Assembly (NCBI GenBank): GCA_013398615.1
Contig: VZSR01000520.1
Location: forward strand, 30,419,605-30,483,604
Source: Brachypodius melanocephalos
Lineage: Eukaryota > Chordata > Aves > Passeriformes > Pycnonotidae
DNA: 64,000 nucleotides
Reading direction: 5' to 3'
Each line of letters opens with the position of its first letter. The stretch's first letter is position 1. This document shows positions 25,746 to 38,149 of this stretch, piece by piece. The notes beneath the pieces are model-generated. The model made no database searches. It had not been told where the DNA came from and worked only from the letters and a program-made list of their open reading frames with translations. A program made the position numbers and the translations under genes.

Positions 25746-28700
25746 CCAGAGCCGTAGTGCTGCTTATCATTCATGAAGTTGCTGCTTGTCAAATGAGGGT
25801 ATCTTTACAAGGAAGGTGGTCAAAAACTGAGTCACCAGGGTGTCATGGCTGTAAAATGAGCAACAAGCTCCACAAAGACTCTGTGGGCTTTCTGCCAGTA
25901 GGGATGGAGCTTCTGAATCATATTCCAAGCTGACGTTCTGTGGTCTGGAAAACACAGGAGGAATATTAGTTTATTTTATTGCCAATTAAAAATTGAGTAG
26001 GGTAGGGAGAAACAGAGACAAAGCTAAAAACACCATTTCCTTCAGCTCTGTACTATATGGGAGCAGTTCTAAAGTTTGTCACCGAGCCCTGCAATTAAAA
26101 CCTTGGCACATAAACCTAATACAGGTTTAAACATCTTAAGTTTACTTTTCAGAAAAGACACAGTTGTCTAAAAGAAGTGACAAGTATTGTCAGTTTGTTG
26201 GGTTTCTCCTAGGGAAGGGCTTCTTAGTCTGTGCTGTGTAATAACCCCACTGGAAAAATGCATTGACAAGGCTTTTCTGCTATAAGCACAGCACTTGTTT
26301 TGTTACAGCCCTAGAGGTTTCAAACAAAGGTTAAGCTTGTGGATCGATTTACCAAAGCAGAATGAAACTATTCTCTTCTGATGTGACAGTATTCCTGTGA
26401 TAACGGAGTTGGAAGAATACTTCCCTTTTCAGCTTGCAGGTGTTTGTCATACACGATGGCTTCAGACTTCAAATATGGGAGCAATATAATAAGGGGATAA
26501 GAGATTTCCCCCCGGGCTAGCTTTCTACAGTGCTGGTTTATACATGAATACTCAACTCATATCTGCAACAAAGAGAAACACATAAACCTCACTACTTACT
26601 ACCTCTAAAATATTGGCTATTTCAGCATCAGCAGAAACTGTGTAATCACTGCCAGAGCACAGCTTCCTAGATAACTTTTCTGCTTGATAAACTTGATCAG
26701 GAACACTTCAGGAAGTGCAGAATGAATCATCTGTAATTGCTGAAGATTTGAAAATAGCCTCATCACATCAATATATCCTTTTTCCTGTTTGAAAAAGAGA
26801 CTTGAAAAGAAGTGAGTTATTTTGTATCCTTTCCTCTGTAGGTGTGGGGTATTTTTATCAAAACTTCCACACTGATGTGAAATAAGTACATTAATTATTC
26901 CCTTCCAGATTGGCAGCTGAACAAGCAGATAACGTGCAGGCTTTAACTCAAGTATCAATGATTTAGAATGTCTGCATATTTTATATACAAAGCTCTGCTT
27001 TATATATAGATGTCTATAAAACATGAATGCTTCTTTTTGATATCAAAGCCATATAGTTTTGAATATGAAACAGTCAAAAATTAGAAGTAAATGAATAGTC
27101 AGTACGCTCTATAAACAAAATAGGAAATGTTGCTCATTACTAATTTTGAGCAGTCTAACTTACCTACACTAGTGAATTCAGAACAAAGTTAAATTTGTCT
27201 CTGTGTTTCCTTTTGTTTTTGGAAATGGGCTCAAAGCAGAGCTGAATGTGAGACATTGCAATACACAACAGTTGACTGCTGCCACATGGACTTGCTAAAG
27301 GATGTCGTCAGTTACTTTGTTATGCGCTGTGCAAAGATCAAGAATGAATAATTCAGAGGATGAAATCCACTCTCTGATGTGGCTTGTGAAGAAGATATAT
27401 TCTCTTTCTTGCTCAGCCCCAGACCTAGAAGATCTACTGAGGAAGAAAGATGAAGACAAACATCACTGGGATTGAAGAGAGATAGCACAGACTTCAGGGA
27501 ATATGGTGTTAGCAAAGAAAAATGTTGAGTCAGAGAATATCTATGTAATAATTTCAAAATCCATGTAATAAAAAATGTAAGGTTTTACTTCCATTTGAAA
27601 AGAGACTTATAAAGAACTTAGTTTAGTTTCTTGAAAATTGTTTTCTCTTCATGTTCTCTTGAACAAAACCCCTGTTGAATGAGAGGTTTAAGTTCTTTAT
27701 AATTTCGGTGAGGTCAGGACTTCTGTTTTGATTGCCAAATATTATGTAGTGCTAGTTCCCAGGTGAGAAGCTAGGGATTTTCACTAGATACCTACAAATA
27801 AAAGAAGGAAGACTATTCCTCTTATGTGAAGATACCAGCTCTCCTCTATGATGAAAAGCAATTTTTCCTGCTTGCCATGGAAATCTCTGAGTCCCTCTAC
27901 AGACTACATCAACTGAAAACACATTCATCTTTCCACACCGTTTAGGCCATTGCCTACTTAATGGAACATATAATGGGATGAAATTGCCACCTGGTGGTTG
28001 AGATATGGGACAGCTCCCAAGGGTATAATTATAAACTATTTTTTGATATTCTAATAGTACTGATATAAAGACGTGTTCCTGCCTCTAGATTTAGTTTGTA
28101 TGTTTCACAAAAATCAGTGGCATTGTTTTCCTTTGTATTTAACCTCATTGATGAAGGTGCCTATTTTAAATAAGATTTAGCTCTCTATATGAGCTGGGGT
28201 CTATGAACTCTGGAGTCAAGTATGGTTGAAGGAGCAGAGGACAGAAATGGTAATAGTGAACAGTAATGTATTAAGTTGGAAAGGTACAGTGTCAAGCTAA
28301 GTGCTGTGCTAATTTTGTTTTACATGGGGTAGACATTGCTGATCTAAAAAGTGCTGCCAATACAGAGAATGTTAAATATTACTAAAATAAGCCCAGGTAC
28401 TAAGAGTCAAAAAGCGTATATCTCTGTATTTTTTTTGAGAGACTACTAAGACAATAAAGAAAAGCAGGTTGAAAGAAAAAGGAGAGAGAGAGGTGGCATG
28501 TATGCCATGTTAATTACTTTCAGTTCCCCTGAACTAGAAGAATAAGATTTGATAGGCACATAAGGCAAAAACGTATTTATTGATTATGAGATGGCAGGTT
28601 GGTTTGAAAAGAGCCTGTAGAGAGGCTGTTATTTCCATAGATACCTGTGTTACTGCCAGGCACGTGGTGACATGCACAGAGTTATCCTGTAAGAAGGAAA

Positions 28701-29333
28701 AGAATCTGATGTGTAGAGTAGAAAGGAATCAGACACAGTCTCTGAAAGATGCAAATCTATGGAAAGGAGTAATGCCAAAAAATATGGCTAGTAGTAAGTT
28801 GTATCTGAAATTGCATATGAGAGGTATGTTGCAAAAAGATTTGAAAACACACATGCTGAGCCATCTTTTAAAGAACACGGGGGCAACAGACCAGACACCT
28901 ATAATCTAGTTTTTGTTTAAGAACTTTGATTGGTTTTAAGTGGTGCAATGGATGCTGGTATGGGGACCAACTGCTTCAGGCATAGATGTGATTGCATTGA
29001 AGTACTATGTTTCCTTTATGCCATCAGGAAGATGTGATTAGTTAAGAAGGAAAGAGGCAAGGATGCTCTGGAACTTTTCAACATTCTAGTAAAACTAAGT
29101 TGTGCCTCCCAGAAGGATGAAGTGTTGGCACAAAGTTGTGACTGAACTGTTCTGTTATGAGAAAAAGAGGCTGAGGGTGAAAAAAATGAAACTGCTGTGC
29201 TGTGGTGGGAAGACATCTGTGAAGGGTCAGGTTTGCTGTTCCTATGAGTGATTGATGGGGGGGATCAATCTTGTATTGACTACAGCTCCAAAATTACTGC
29301 TTCTATAACCTTAATTTTTCTTAATTAGTGGTG

Positions 29334-29349
29334 GCAGCAGCAGCAGCAG
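29334..29349. repeat. (GCA)5 trinucleotide run
   Basis: Five tandem GCA units followed by GTCAGCC. Too short to be remarkable; no coding frame with a recognisable product runs through it. Confidence 0.85.
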
Positions 29350-31067
29350 TCAGCCCAGGCAAAATAAGCAGAATGGCTCTTTGATCCTTTGCCTGCTTCC
29401 TGAATACTCTGGGCAATTTCTACTCTGCTTGGTTCTTAGGCAAGGTTGTAACTAAATCGTATGCACAGACTTTTAATAGCCATTAGACTCTTGATGCAAG
29501 GCTGTGACAGAACTGATTCAGTAAAATAAATTATAGCCCTTCTTGAGCTTTTTCCATGCCAGTAGGGAAATATCCTGAAATTAAATAGAGCCCTTGCCAC
29601 ATCAGATGACTCAGCTGGTCGTGCTCTTCAGTACTATGTCTCTGGTCCTACTATCTTCCAACTTTCTTAATCACCCCTTTCTTCCCATTTCTAGCTTTTT
29701 TATTGTTTAGAAAGTAGCTAATGACAATTAGAATTATTTCTGTGGCAAATTTCTGAGACCAAAAGCACCACCGGCACCACTAAGGATTGTAAGAAAGTAG
29801 TGACTTTGTGTGGACCAATGAAATGGATCTTACGGGCAATAATGACATAATCAAATTTGAAAAAGATTAAACTGAATAGCACTGAGACAAAAACCCCATC
29901 CCACGTTACCAACAGTGGAGCCTGCTAGGGTCTGGAATCATCTTCTGAGGAATTACTCTAGTCACTTTAAAGAACACACTGCTTTGTAGTAGTCTCCAGG
30001 GAGATGGGCTAAATGTAATCTACCAGGCCATTTTTATGTCTTCCTTATGTGTCTCCAGGAGCTGCAGTCATGCGCTTCATTACTTCCAGTCACTGAGTTC
30101 ACAAAGTGAGATCAACTATCAGAATTTCTTCTGCCAATGTATGGATTACAGCCCTGTGTTCACCAGTATGTGCTCCATTCTTTCCAGGGAGGAGAGACGT
30201 GAGGAAGGCAGAGGGTGACAGGGCAGGGAAGCTGCTGAGTTTAAGACTTATGGTTTGTATGCTGTGCAGCCAGACAAATCAATTGGCCCCTGCCTGGGCA
30301 TCTTAATCAGGAGCGCGTGGTTCACTGCAGTGGCTAAGTGCTACCGTGCTGGTGATGGCATCTTTTTCAGAGGCACTATTGATTGCTCTTCTCTCTCTTC
30401 TGAAAAGAGGTTCCAACTGTGTAGACTGCATCACGGAGGGAGCTGGTGGAGAAGGGCCCCCTTACAGCTCTACAGGATTAGGATCGACAGTTTAATTTCC
30501 CTGTGGACAGGCAAGCTGTCATTCTAATTCATGCAGACTAGTGTGGGAAAGAGGAAGGAGATGCATGTTTGAAAGGCCCACTGATTATCTGAATAAGCCT
30601 GGTGTAAGGCCAAAGACAATGCAGTCCTAGAACCATGCAAACTGGGGCCCTGTTTGGGAAATGTTTTTTGAGGGAGATCTACTTTCACAGTGAAATGGAA
30701 GAGAGGTGTATTGCAGGATGACCTTTTCAGGGAGAAGAGGATCCCTGAGGTGGGTGGCATCAGAGTGGGGATATTATAATCCTTTGGCATTGCCAGCTAA
30801 AAAACCCTCCATTATATTCTGTCTGGAAGTATATTTTGGTCTCTATGTGTTTGTCCATACGTGCAAACACCTGCTTATATCCTCTCCAGTAAAAGTCTTG
30901 TGACTTTTAAATCACAAGTTTATTATATATAAAAAAGGTAATACACCATAGCGAAAACATGTTTTCGAGAAAGCAGGAGATGCAATGTGAGCACACATTA
31001 TGTGTTTATGGTAAATTCCTTTACACCATAAGTAGTACTTTAAAACTTGAATTCCTTCATTCTCTCT

Positions 31068-31110
31068 AAATAAAAACAAAAACAACAACCAAACAACAAC
31101 CAAACAAAAC
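31068..31110. repeat. A/C-rich low-complexity tract
   Basis: Units of AACAACCAA and CAAAA in succession. Simple low-complexity sequence, just upstream of the LTR. Confidence 0.8.
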
Positions 31111-31338
31111 CAGCAATACCTGTATAAAACATTCCATGCTAACAACAATGAAGTTACCTATGTATCCAGTGTGCCTTCCATGTCAGTTCTAGACTTCAGA
31201 TCTTCTGGGAACAGATTTATGTAATCTTATCTGCTGTGTTTCATTGCTCTGTATCATGAAGAAGACAGCCAGGTCTGAAGTAGCATTATAGTTTATTTTT
31301 TTGAAAGGACTGTTCATAAATGTACCAGTTAGTTTCCA

Positions 31339-32028
31339 AGCCTGTTGGAGTCCAGGGCATCCCTTCTGCTGCCCTGGAGGCTCAGGGACCCTGGCAGAGC
31401 AGCCTGGGAACCGAGCAAGGAGGGTTTGAATTTTGTCCAAGGGGGTTTAAGACCTGTCCAAGGGGGTGAACAAGGGGATTTCAGTTCTGTCCATGAAGGT
31501 CACAGACCCTGGCACAAAGCAGAGATGAATTACAAGTCTCAAGAGTGTGAAACACAGTAGTTTAGCTTATCACGGGGTGACAAATTTGTAGTTTTGGGTT
31601 TTTAGAATGCAGGTGAATGGAAGCAAGATGGAGAATTCGGGGCAGTGCCCAGGGTTCTTCTTCATCTCCATCTCCTGCTGTGACAGTGGCACAAAGTAAT
31701 TCAATAAGTTTGGGTCAGAGTAGAGATGACCTGTTTAGTATAGGTCATAGGTATTGGTATGTAATTGTAAATAAAGGATACGTAATAATTGGTATAAAGG
31801 GCAGCAACCTCCCATTGGAGGAGGAGTCGCTTGGTGCCCGAGCTGCAGCACGGACCTTGGCTGGGCACAAGAGAAAACTCTAAGGTAGGAAAAAAGAACA
31901 AAGCAAGATACCTTGAGAAATAAGAATTTGAAGATTCCACTTCTTTCTTGCGTCTGGCTCAGAGCCTTTTAGAGGGCAAAAAGGACTTTAAACCACCTGA
32001 ATCTCGGAAAACCAACCCAAGACAAGCC
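31339..32028 (+). mobile_element. Probable solo LTR of an avian endogenous retrovirus
   Basis: A segment of 682 bp (31343-32024) begins TGTTGGAGTCCAGGGCATCC and ends CCAACCCAAGACA, so it has TGT...ACA ends. It is flanked by the direct repeat AGCC (31339-31342 and 32025-32028), which fits a 4-bp target duplication. Inside are a 12-bp tandem duplication with a 21-bp period (31435-31446 and 31456-31467), an AATAAA at 31770-31775, and a TATAAAG at about 31793-31799 followed by a GC-richer stretch. The order of TATA and AATAAA is not the usual one, so the exact promoter and polyadenylation sites are uncertain. No primer-binding site, gag, pol or env sequence follows, so a solo LTR left by LTR-LTR recombination is the best reading. 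The opening resembles songbird LTRs as I remember them; the family name is not established. Confidence 0.7.
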
Positions 32029-33967
32029 TATGAAGATTTAGATGCAAATTTTTATAACTATTTATAAATTTTTTTTAGACATAAATTTTTATGACCTTGT
32101 ATAATATAAAATTCTCTCCTTGATTTGTTTAATTGTGAAAGACCTGCTATTGTAATTTGAAAGCTATTGAGGGTTAGCAACCCAGCTACATCTTTCCTGG
32201 TTATGAGAATTTTAACAAAGATAGGTCCTGGAAAATTAGAAGCTGGTGCTTCTAACTTTGTTTTTATCCCCTAAAGAAACCAGGATGGAGTGCCACATGA
32301 TATGAAAGCGAGAGAGGGTAAGGTTTTAGTTGGAATGTTGGGGACATTGCGTGAACAATTATCAGGAAGTGAGAGGATCAGGAAGGTCTGCTGGAAAATA
32401 TTCAAGTGAGGAGAATATCTTCAACAAATAGGTTCAGGTAGGGTTGAATCCATATCAGGAATTTTATTTCTATCTAAACTACATGTAGTCCTAAAAGAAG
32501 TAAATTTTCCCCACATTGATTAAAAACACTTCTTCAAAGGTACTGCAGATTTGTACTTAATGCAAACAGCAGCGGAGTTTATCTGTGGATTTGTATGTGA
32601 ATATGAATGTGTAAGTGAATATGTATGTGTAAGGGGAAGGGACTGCTATTTTCTTTATATTCACCACTGTCTGAGGTCTTGTTCCTTCTTTCCCCCAATA
32701 AATCTGCTGCCAGTCTTGTTTTTTATTTCTGGGATCCTCTTGCCTCTGCTCTGCCTGGCATGCAGGAGATTCAAGTCTCTGGGAGCTCACTGCTAATGCA
32801 GTAAGGAGGGGTATAAACAACAGTGCAGCAATAAGACTGAACTGCCTAAATAACTTTTTGCTGAAGTTGTCACTATTCTTATGTACAGAGCATTGGGGAG
32901 GCTTGAAAAGAGATTTCCTTCTCTTTTGAACAAGAGGAACTCAATTATGCAGCAGGATTTGGCCATTAGTTGCCTGAGGCTGACAGAAAAATGAGCGTCT
33001 GATGAAAATTGAATCATTTTAAAAGAATACTAAAAAGTAGAATCTTTCTATGGACAAGGTGGAAATAAGGGCCAGCCCTGCTGGAGAACATCTTTGTAAA
33101 CCAAGGCGTTTGCAGTGTGTTTCAATGTGACCTCCCAATCCCTCTCATTATCTTCCACTTATTAACCCTGATCTAACTGTTATTGATAGCTCTATTATTC
33201 TGCTTGAGGCACCAGTGACAGTCTCACTGACCTTGCCCTGGGTGATCAGAAACTCATTTAATGCTCAGCATACTCTTTGCTGAAGGATACTGAGAGAAAA
33301 GTAAATTCAGCATGAGAAGCAGGCATGTGTTTTTACAAGGATTTCTTGTGATGCTATTAATTATCTCAAGGAGTGTATTATTCTCCATTAAATATACTAA
33401 AAACTTGTCTAAATTCCTCTTCAGTCTAAGTGATAGAGGTTGCAATAAGAACAATAGAATAAAAGTTGCTAATCCTTGATGCTGCACAATGTTAATTGTG
33501 GGAAAATAGCCCAGAAAAGCAAGACTAATGAAAAACTAATGGTTCAAGATTTTACGTGCTTTCATGATTCTCTCTTACCAGCTTGCCTACCTCTTGGGCA
33601 GTATCATTAGCTGCTTTCTGAACACTCAGTGTCACAGAGAATAACATTTCACTTCCCACTCTCATATTTGTGTAATTAATTTATTGGCTAAGTAATAATG
33701 CTTCTGTTCTGTAAAATGTATATAATCACAAGAATTGCCCCCTGTCAGGACCAACTCATGAGCACTTCATGAAAATGAAGAAAAATTGAAACTCTTAGAA
33801 AAAAAAAAAAGAGAATTGTGTCTACCTGGCTCTTCCTAGAAGACTGGAATTTTGTGGTACTCTGGCTTGGTATTGAGGCTTGGGTTTTTACATGTGGAGT
33901 TGTAAGACATAGGCTGTAAGAAATTAATAAATTTCTATTTATTTATTCAGATTTATATAGATATATT
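32029..33967. other. Non-coding stretch downstream of the LTR
   Basis: No gene supported. The first 150 bp is very AT-rich (repeated TTTATAAATTTTT-like units). The sequence at 32160-32460 was checked for retroviral leader or gag sequence; nothing convincing was found. Short open frames have no recognisable domains. Confidence 0.55.
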
Positions 33968-34035
33968 TGTTAGGATTTGCTTCCCAGAGGGACCCTATTT
34001 GGGGGTTTCCCCCAGATTTGCCCTAAACCAGGACA
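33968..34035 (-). repeat. Probable LTR fragment with a G5-T3-C5 hairpin
   Basis: Read on the minus strand, this starts TGTCCTGGTTTAGGGCAAAT, continues into GGGGGAAACCCCC, then AAATAGGGTCCCTCTGGGAAGCAAATCC, and ends ACA. This start resembles songbird endogenous retrovirus LTR beginnings that I remember. A GGGGGTTTCCCCC near-palindrome at 33999-34013 is part of it. It may be the 5' 68 bp of a truncated LTR; the flanking AT-rich DNA may or may not belong. No matching target duplication was found. Confidence 0.4.
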
Positions 34036-34767
34036 ATAATAAATCTATAATATATCTCTTTTGTTTTGTGATAGAAATGGTTAGAAAAGTTCTGTAGTAA
34101 TGATTTCAATCTTCTGTGTCTCTCAGTTTCAGCAGTGGAAATAGGCAGCCCGTTGATTAATCATTGGTTTTAATTCCCTGTTTTGGTGCACTTGCATGTA
34201 ACTCCACTGCTTGCGTCATATATACTATGCAGGAATATTTAATTGCTTTAAAATAAGGTCATTGATGGAAGGAAAACAGATGTGCTTTCCATCTGCTCAC
34301 ACAAGCAGGCATATGAGTGCTTTGGTTTTAGAAAAATACTGTTTTGAAAATCTAGTAAATCTAGTTTCACCATCAAACTAGATCTTTTAGTCTTAATGGA
34401 GATAATTCTGTTGGCGTGCTTGCTAATTGGAGATGAGAAGGATGAGATTCTGAAAATGCTGGGCTAAACTGCAGACATATGAAAAACCACACACATGTTC
34501 TTTATTTCAGTGGTACTTTGTGTCATCACTCCTAGTGTAAGCAGGAAACTTATGAATTATCTGTTTAATAGATGTAGAGCACAGGAGGCTACAAAATAGT
34601 ATTTGGTGAGAGGACACTATTTTTTCAAAATGGGTGTCCAAGTAGTCTATCAAAAATGTGTGTGTATAGTGAAAACCTCAGATGTTCATTTCTCCTGGAT
34701 GTTGAAATATTAGGATCACACAAGATGGATGAGCTTTGGAAACAATTCTGTGATCACTATGAAAGTG

Positions 34768-34822
<55 letters not shown>

Positions 34823-35282
34823 TTATGTTTCATGCCATTGGCTCTTGATGCTTGATTTCTTTCTCATGTTTGTGCATTTTCGGTAGTTTCACTATGTAAC
34901 AGATTGGCAGCTATGGAATAACTGAAGATAAAAAGTCAAAATGTATTCTTCTTAGCAATGACATTTCTTTCAGGGATTTCTGTATTAGAGTCTGATCTGA
35001 GGCAGAAATAGCCAGATCTGCATGAAACCATAATTCTGTGGATAAAATGTAACAGCCAGGCAGAGCTCAATAGGTACCTGTCCCTATTTGTTTTGGAGCT
35101 GAATTTGTCTTTGAAAACTCTACTAACAAGTAATAGAGGGAAGGATTGTTAGGCCACAAGCAGGGATCAATAAATCCTGTTATGGATTATGTGTTTACAC
35201 TTTGGAAACATTAAAAAAATATGAATATGATGTCCTGTAGGTATTAAGTTCAATCATACAAATGTTACAGTAGGAAAGAAAA
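34036..35282. other. Non-coding stretch with a long poly-T run
   Basis: No gene supported. The main landmark is the T46 run at 34769-34814; the open frame of 76 codons across it is mostly phenylalanine and is an artefact of that run. Confidence 0.65.
34769..34814. repeat. Poly-T tract, 46 nt
   Basis: Unbroken T run. On the minus strand it is poly-A, but the sequence before it on that strand shows no polyadenylation signal close by, no target duplication, and no gene or SINE I recognise. Its length may be partly a sequencing or assembly artefact. Confidence 0.9.
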
Positions 35283-35358
35283 TCATCAAATCATAGGCCT
35301 TTTAGATAATTGAATCCAACTGCTAACCCAGCACTGTGTAGTCCAGCACTAAAACAGT
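35283..35358 (-). repeat. CR1 LINE 3' fragment, minus strand
   Basis: The plus strand reads TCAAATCATAGGCCTTTTAG, then ATAATTGAATCCAACTGCTAACCCAGCACTGTGTAGTCCAGCACTAAAAC in order. This is the reverse complement of a CR1 3' region (consensus-like ATCGAGTCCAACTGCTAACCCAGCACTG then AAGTCCACCACTAAA). The tail is reduced. It is directly followed by a CR1 piece in the opposite orientation. Confidence 0.75.
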
Positions 35359-35360
35359 AG

Positions 35361-35400
35361 TGCTTGAGGACATGATTTAATGATGGACTCAGGGACTGTT
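35361..35400 (+). repeat. CR1 LINE fragment, plus strand, abutting an inverted copy
   Basis: GTGCTTGAGGACATGATTTA followed by ATGATGGACTCAGGGACTG matches the CR1 body segment GGGACATGGTTTAGTGGTGGACTTGG in plus orientation. It duplicates, in inverse orientation, the part of CR1 found at about 35340-35357. The two arms AGTCCAGCACTAAA and TTTAATGATGGACT pair at 12 of 14 positions. It arose either from two CR1 insertions or from a local inversion; 35401-35570 beyond it is not recognised. Confidence 0.55.
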
Positions 35401-38149
35401 CAGAATTGTAGTGCTCAGATAATTTTCTAGTCTCCTTGCTATTCACCCTCCAACTCAGTTGTCTGGAGTGTTTCAGCCTGGCCTCTGGTGCCACAAAAGT
35501 CTGAATTCTGAGTGAGTTCTTTTTGGACTTAAATCTCGGTGGTACCCGTGTGAATGAAGGTAGGGTCAACTGATGTCAGTGAAAGACTACACATAAGTAG
35601 TGGGAATGCATGGAATCAATCATTCTGGGTGAATGTCCTACTGAGAATGTAGCAGAAGGGCTACCTTCAAAGTTCACCTTCTGTAGAAGCAGTTTGGCTG
35701 ATATGTCATATTTTTAGGTTCTGACAGTACAAAAGAAGGGTGATCACAAAAATAAAATTTAAATCTGTTCACACATGTATATTTAAGGTGTTTGTTTAAA
35801 ATCTAAGTATGATTCAGGAACTGGGTTTGAGACTAAAATGTTCTGTCCCCAGACATGCAATGTAAATTGTCTGAGATGCATTGCAATGAATCTTCCATTG
35901 CTTTGACTGACCACTATAATAATTATCCAAGGAACTGATTTTATTGTGTCTCTATCTCAGGATTAAGATGTATGTTTACTTTGCCTCTTTGCACCATAAA
36001 TTGGGAATGTGTCTGTGGTGAATCTGTGAGACTGCTCTGAGTGCAATGAAATAGTTTCATGAGTGCCAAAATAATTTCATTTCCATTCCTGAAACTCAGA
36101 CAGAATCAGACTTCAGAACCCAAACTACTCAACTTTGACCATTTAAGGACATAAACTAGATGTAGAGTAGAAGGATAAAGAAAAGAAAATAATAGAGAAA
36201 AAATCCTCAGAGAAAATATTCAGCACCTGTAAGTGCTGAAAATGGCTCATTTTTGTAAGCAGATAAAATGTTGACATATTTGTTTTTTTAAATCTTCAGT
36301 GGTTCCTCAAGTGTCCCTAAACTAATACTTTCTTATTCCAGTGGTAACTAACTATGGGAGCAGCAATATTTTAGGGTGTTTGATTTGTTAACAATTTTCT
36401 AAATAAAGATTTTTTTATCTTTCAGGAACTGTGGATGTATTTGGAACTTAATACCATCTTATTCATTAGTGTGACTAGAGGAAAAAGGAGCAGAATCTAA
36501 ATCTTTCCAAGAACATCACTGAAAGATTACAAAGATTGTGGTGAACGAACACATGGAAATGCCCATATCAGGTATATTCTGATGCCTGTGCAGTCTAAAT
36601 TCTCCTTCTTGACAACCCACAAGCATGGGCAGAGACTCAGCAGAAGGCCCTCCAAGACGATAGAAATTTTTCTTTAGAACCTGGGCCTCTGGAAATTTCA
36701 AGTTTCTAAAATATGTTCTTGATGAGAATGAGAGCTTCAGTTTTTCCAAGACTTATTAACTAAATGACAAGTTTTTGTAAGGTCCGTAAAGACCAACTCT
36801 GACTGCAAATGAAATTCCTCAGCTTCTTTTCCAAATTTCAATGCCCAATTCAAAGCAGGAAGGAAATACATTACAGCCACAAATAATATCTTAATACAAC
36901 TGAATATTTTCCTTTGGATATATTCTCAGAAACAGGTTTTGGTTAACTTTTCATTTGTTACACAGCACTAATGGTGGTCGGCCTGGCAGATACCTGGCAT
37001 TCAGACTTAGTGGCATGTCAATGTAGCCTCTAAGGCTGCCAGATAATTTTCATTATAATGACAGGCAAAACTCTCGACTTGGCTGATAATGGATGCTGTT
37101 TATACAGTACTGTCTGCTGTTTCAGGAAAGAAATGTAGGTGTCTCTTCACAGAAGGGCTGTGAGTAATTTTCCCCACTCAGGCCTTATTCCATGAGAACA
37201 GCTGGAGTTTTGTCTGAATGAGGATTGCATTATGAAGTTGACAGCATGGGAATAGGAGGTGGCCTTTATCAGCAGATGCTCTAGAATCTGTGGAATCACA
37301 ATCCAGTAATTTAAGTGACTGTCATTGTGAAAATATGTGCTAAATATTTTTTGAGTTAAAAATTTCATTAAAAGGTGAAGGAGCCATGTCTTTTCAGGTG
37401 AGTTTTTAGGAAGGATGCTGGAGATAAGATGTATTCATAGCTTTGTTTAGCCAGGAAGGATCATTCTTTCTAGCCGTGTGTATATAATGGGCTAGTTAGG
37501 CTTTCAAAGGTTTTCTAGTATTGAATTTAGCACCTTGTGCTGGACTGAAGTTTATTAACTCAAAAAAGTGTTCATAAAAGAATGGCAATCTGTTGCTTCT
37601 TATTTTGTCTTTCTGAGTTAGACTGAAAGAATCCTATGGTTAAAAGTACCATCTTTCTATAGGAATCTGTGTGAAATAATCAAATTACTCTTACTACTCT
37701 AACTTAACATCCTTAATAAGTGTAGTTTCATTTTAAAATTGCACAAAACCACCCTTTCCCCTGGTTTAATACTCTTACAGTACTTCTCTGTCCTTACTTT
37801 CTCAGGAGTATTTTTTTTTCCAAAGTATTGTCAAACAGAGGACAAGTATTTTTGCACTAAAAAGGAAATAAAGATTCCAGCTGTGTACAGAGAAAGAAGG
37901 ACACAATTTCAAAATTGTTTAAATCTGTATTACACTTAGTGGTTCAGTGGAAAAGAAAAATCACTGAAGTCTGTACATCCTAAAGGGCAGCTGGAACTGC
38001 ACTGCACATTCTTTCTGTGTAAGAGCAAAGTGTTGGCCAAAGTATTTGGAGTGCCTTGCACTTGAAGACACTGAGAGTGATTTACCAATACTGTCGAGTA
38101 GGACTTATAGCACTGTGTTGACAAAGATAAAGTAGTGTCCTCTTTCTGC
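35401..38149. other. Non-coding stretch
   Basis: No gene supported. A minus-strand frame of 92 codons (35291-35569) starts here and runs into the CR1 fragments; it is a chance frame. A small perfect inverted repeat, TTCAGCAC / GTGCTGAA with a 6-nt loop, lies near 36219-36240. No other structure was recognised. Confidence 0.55.

Larger units (their letters stand above)
25746..31342. other. Non-coding stretch
   Basis: About 5.6 kb with no supported gene. The longest minus-strand frame (26617-27024, 135 codons) is treated as chance, although its last 55 codons are preceded by an acceptor-like sequence and are listed among the findings. A (CAG)5 run is at 29334-29349 and an A/C-rich tract at 31068-31110. 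No transposon was recognised before the LTR at 31343. Confidence 0.55.

Noticed and set aside
31343..32024. Open frames within the LTR
   Set aside because: Short, in several phases, and within a sequence explained as an LTR.
32160..32460. Possible retroviral leader or gag sequence after the LTR
   Set aside because: No primer-binding site follows the LTR end and no gag-like frame is open; the LTR is better read as solo.
34656..34886. Phenylalanine-rich 76-codon frame
   Set aside because: It is a translation of the T46 homopolymer and flanking sequence; no other support.
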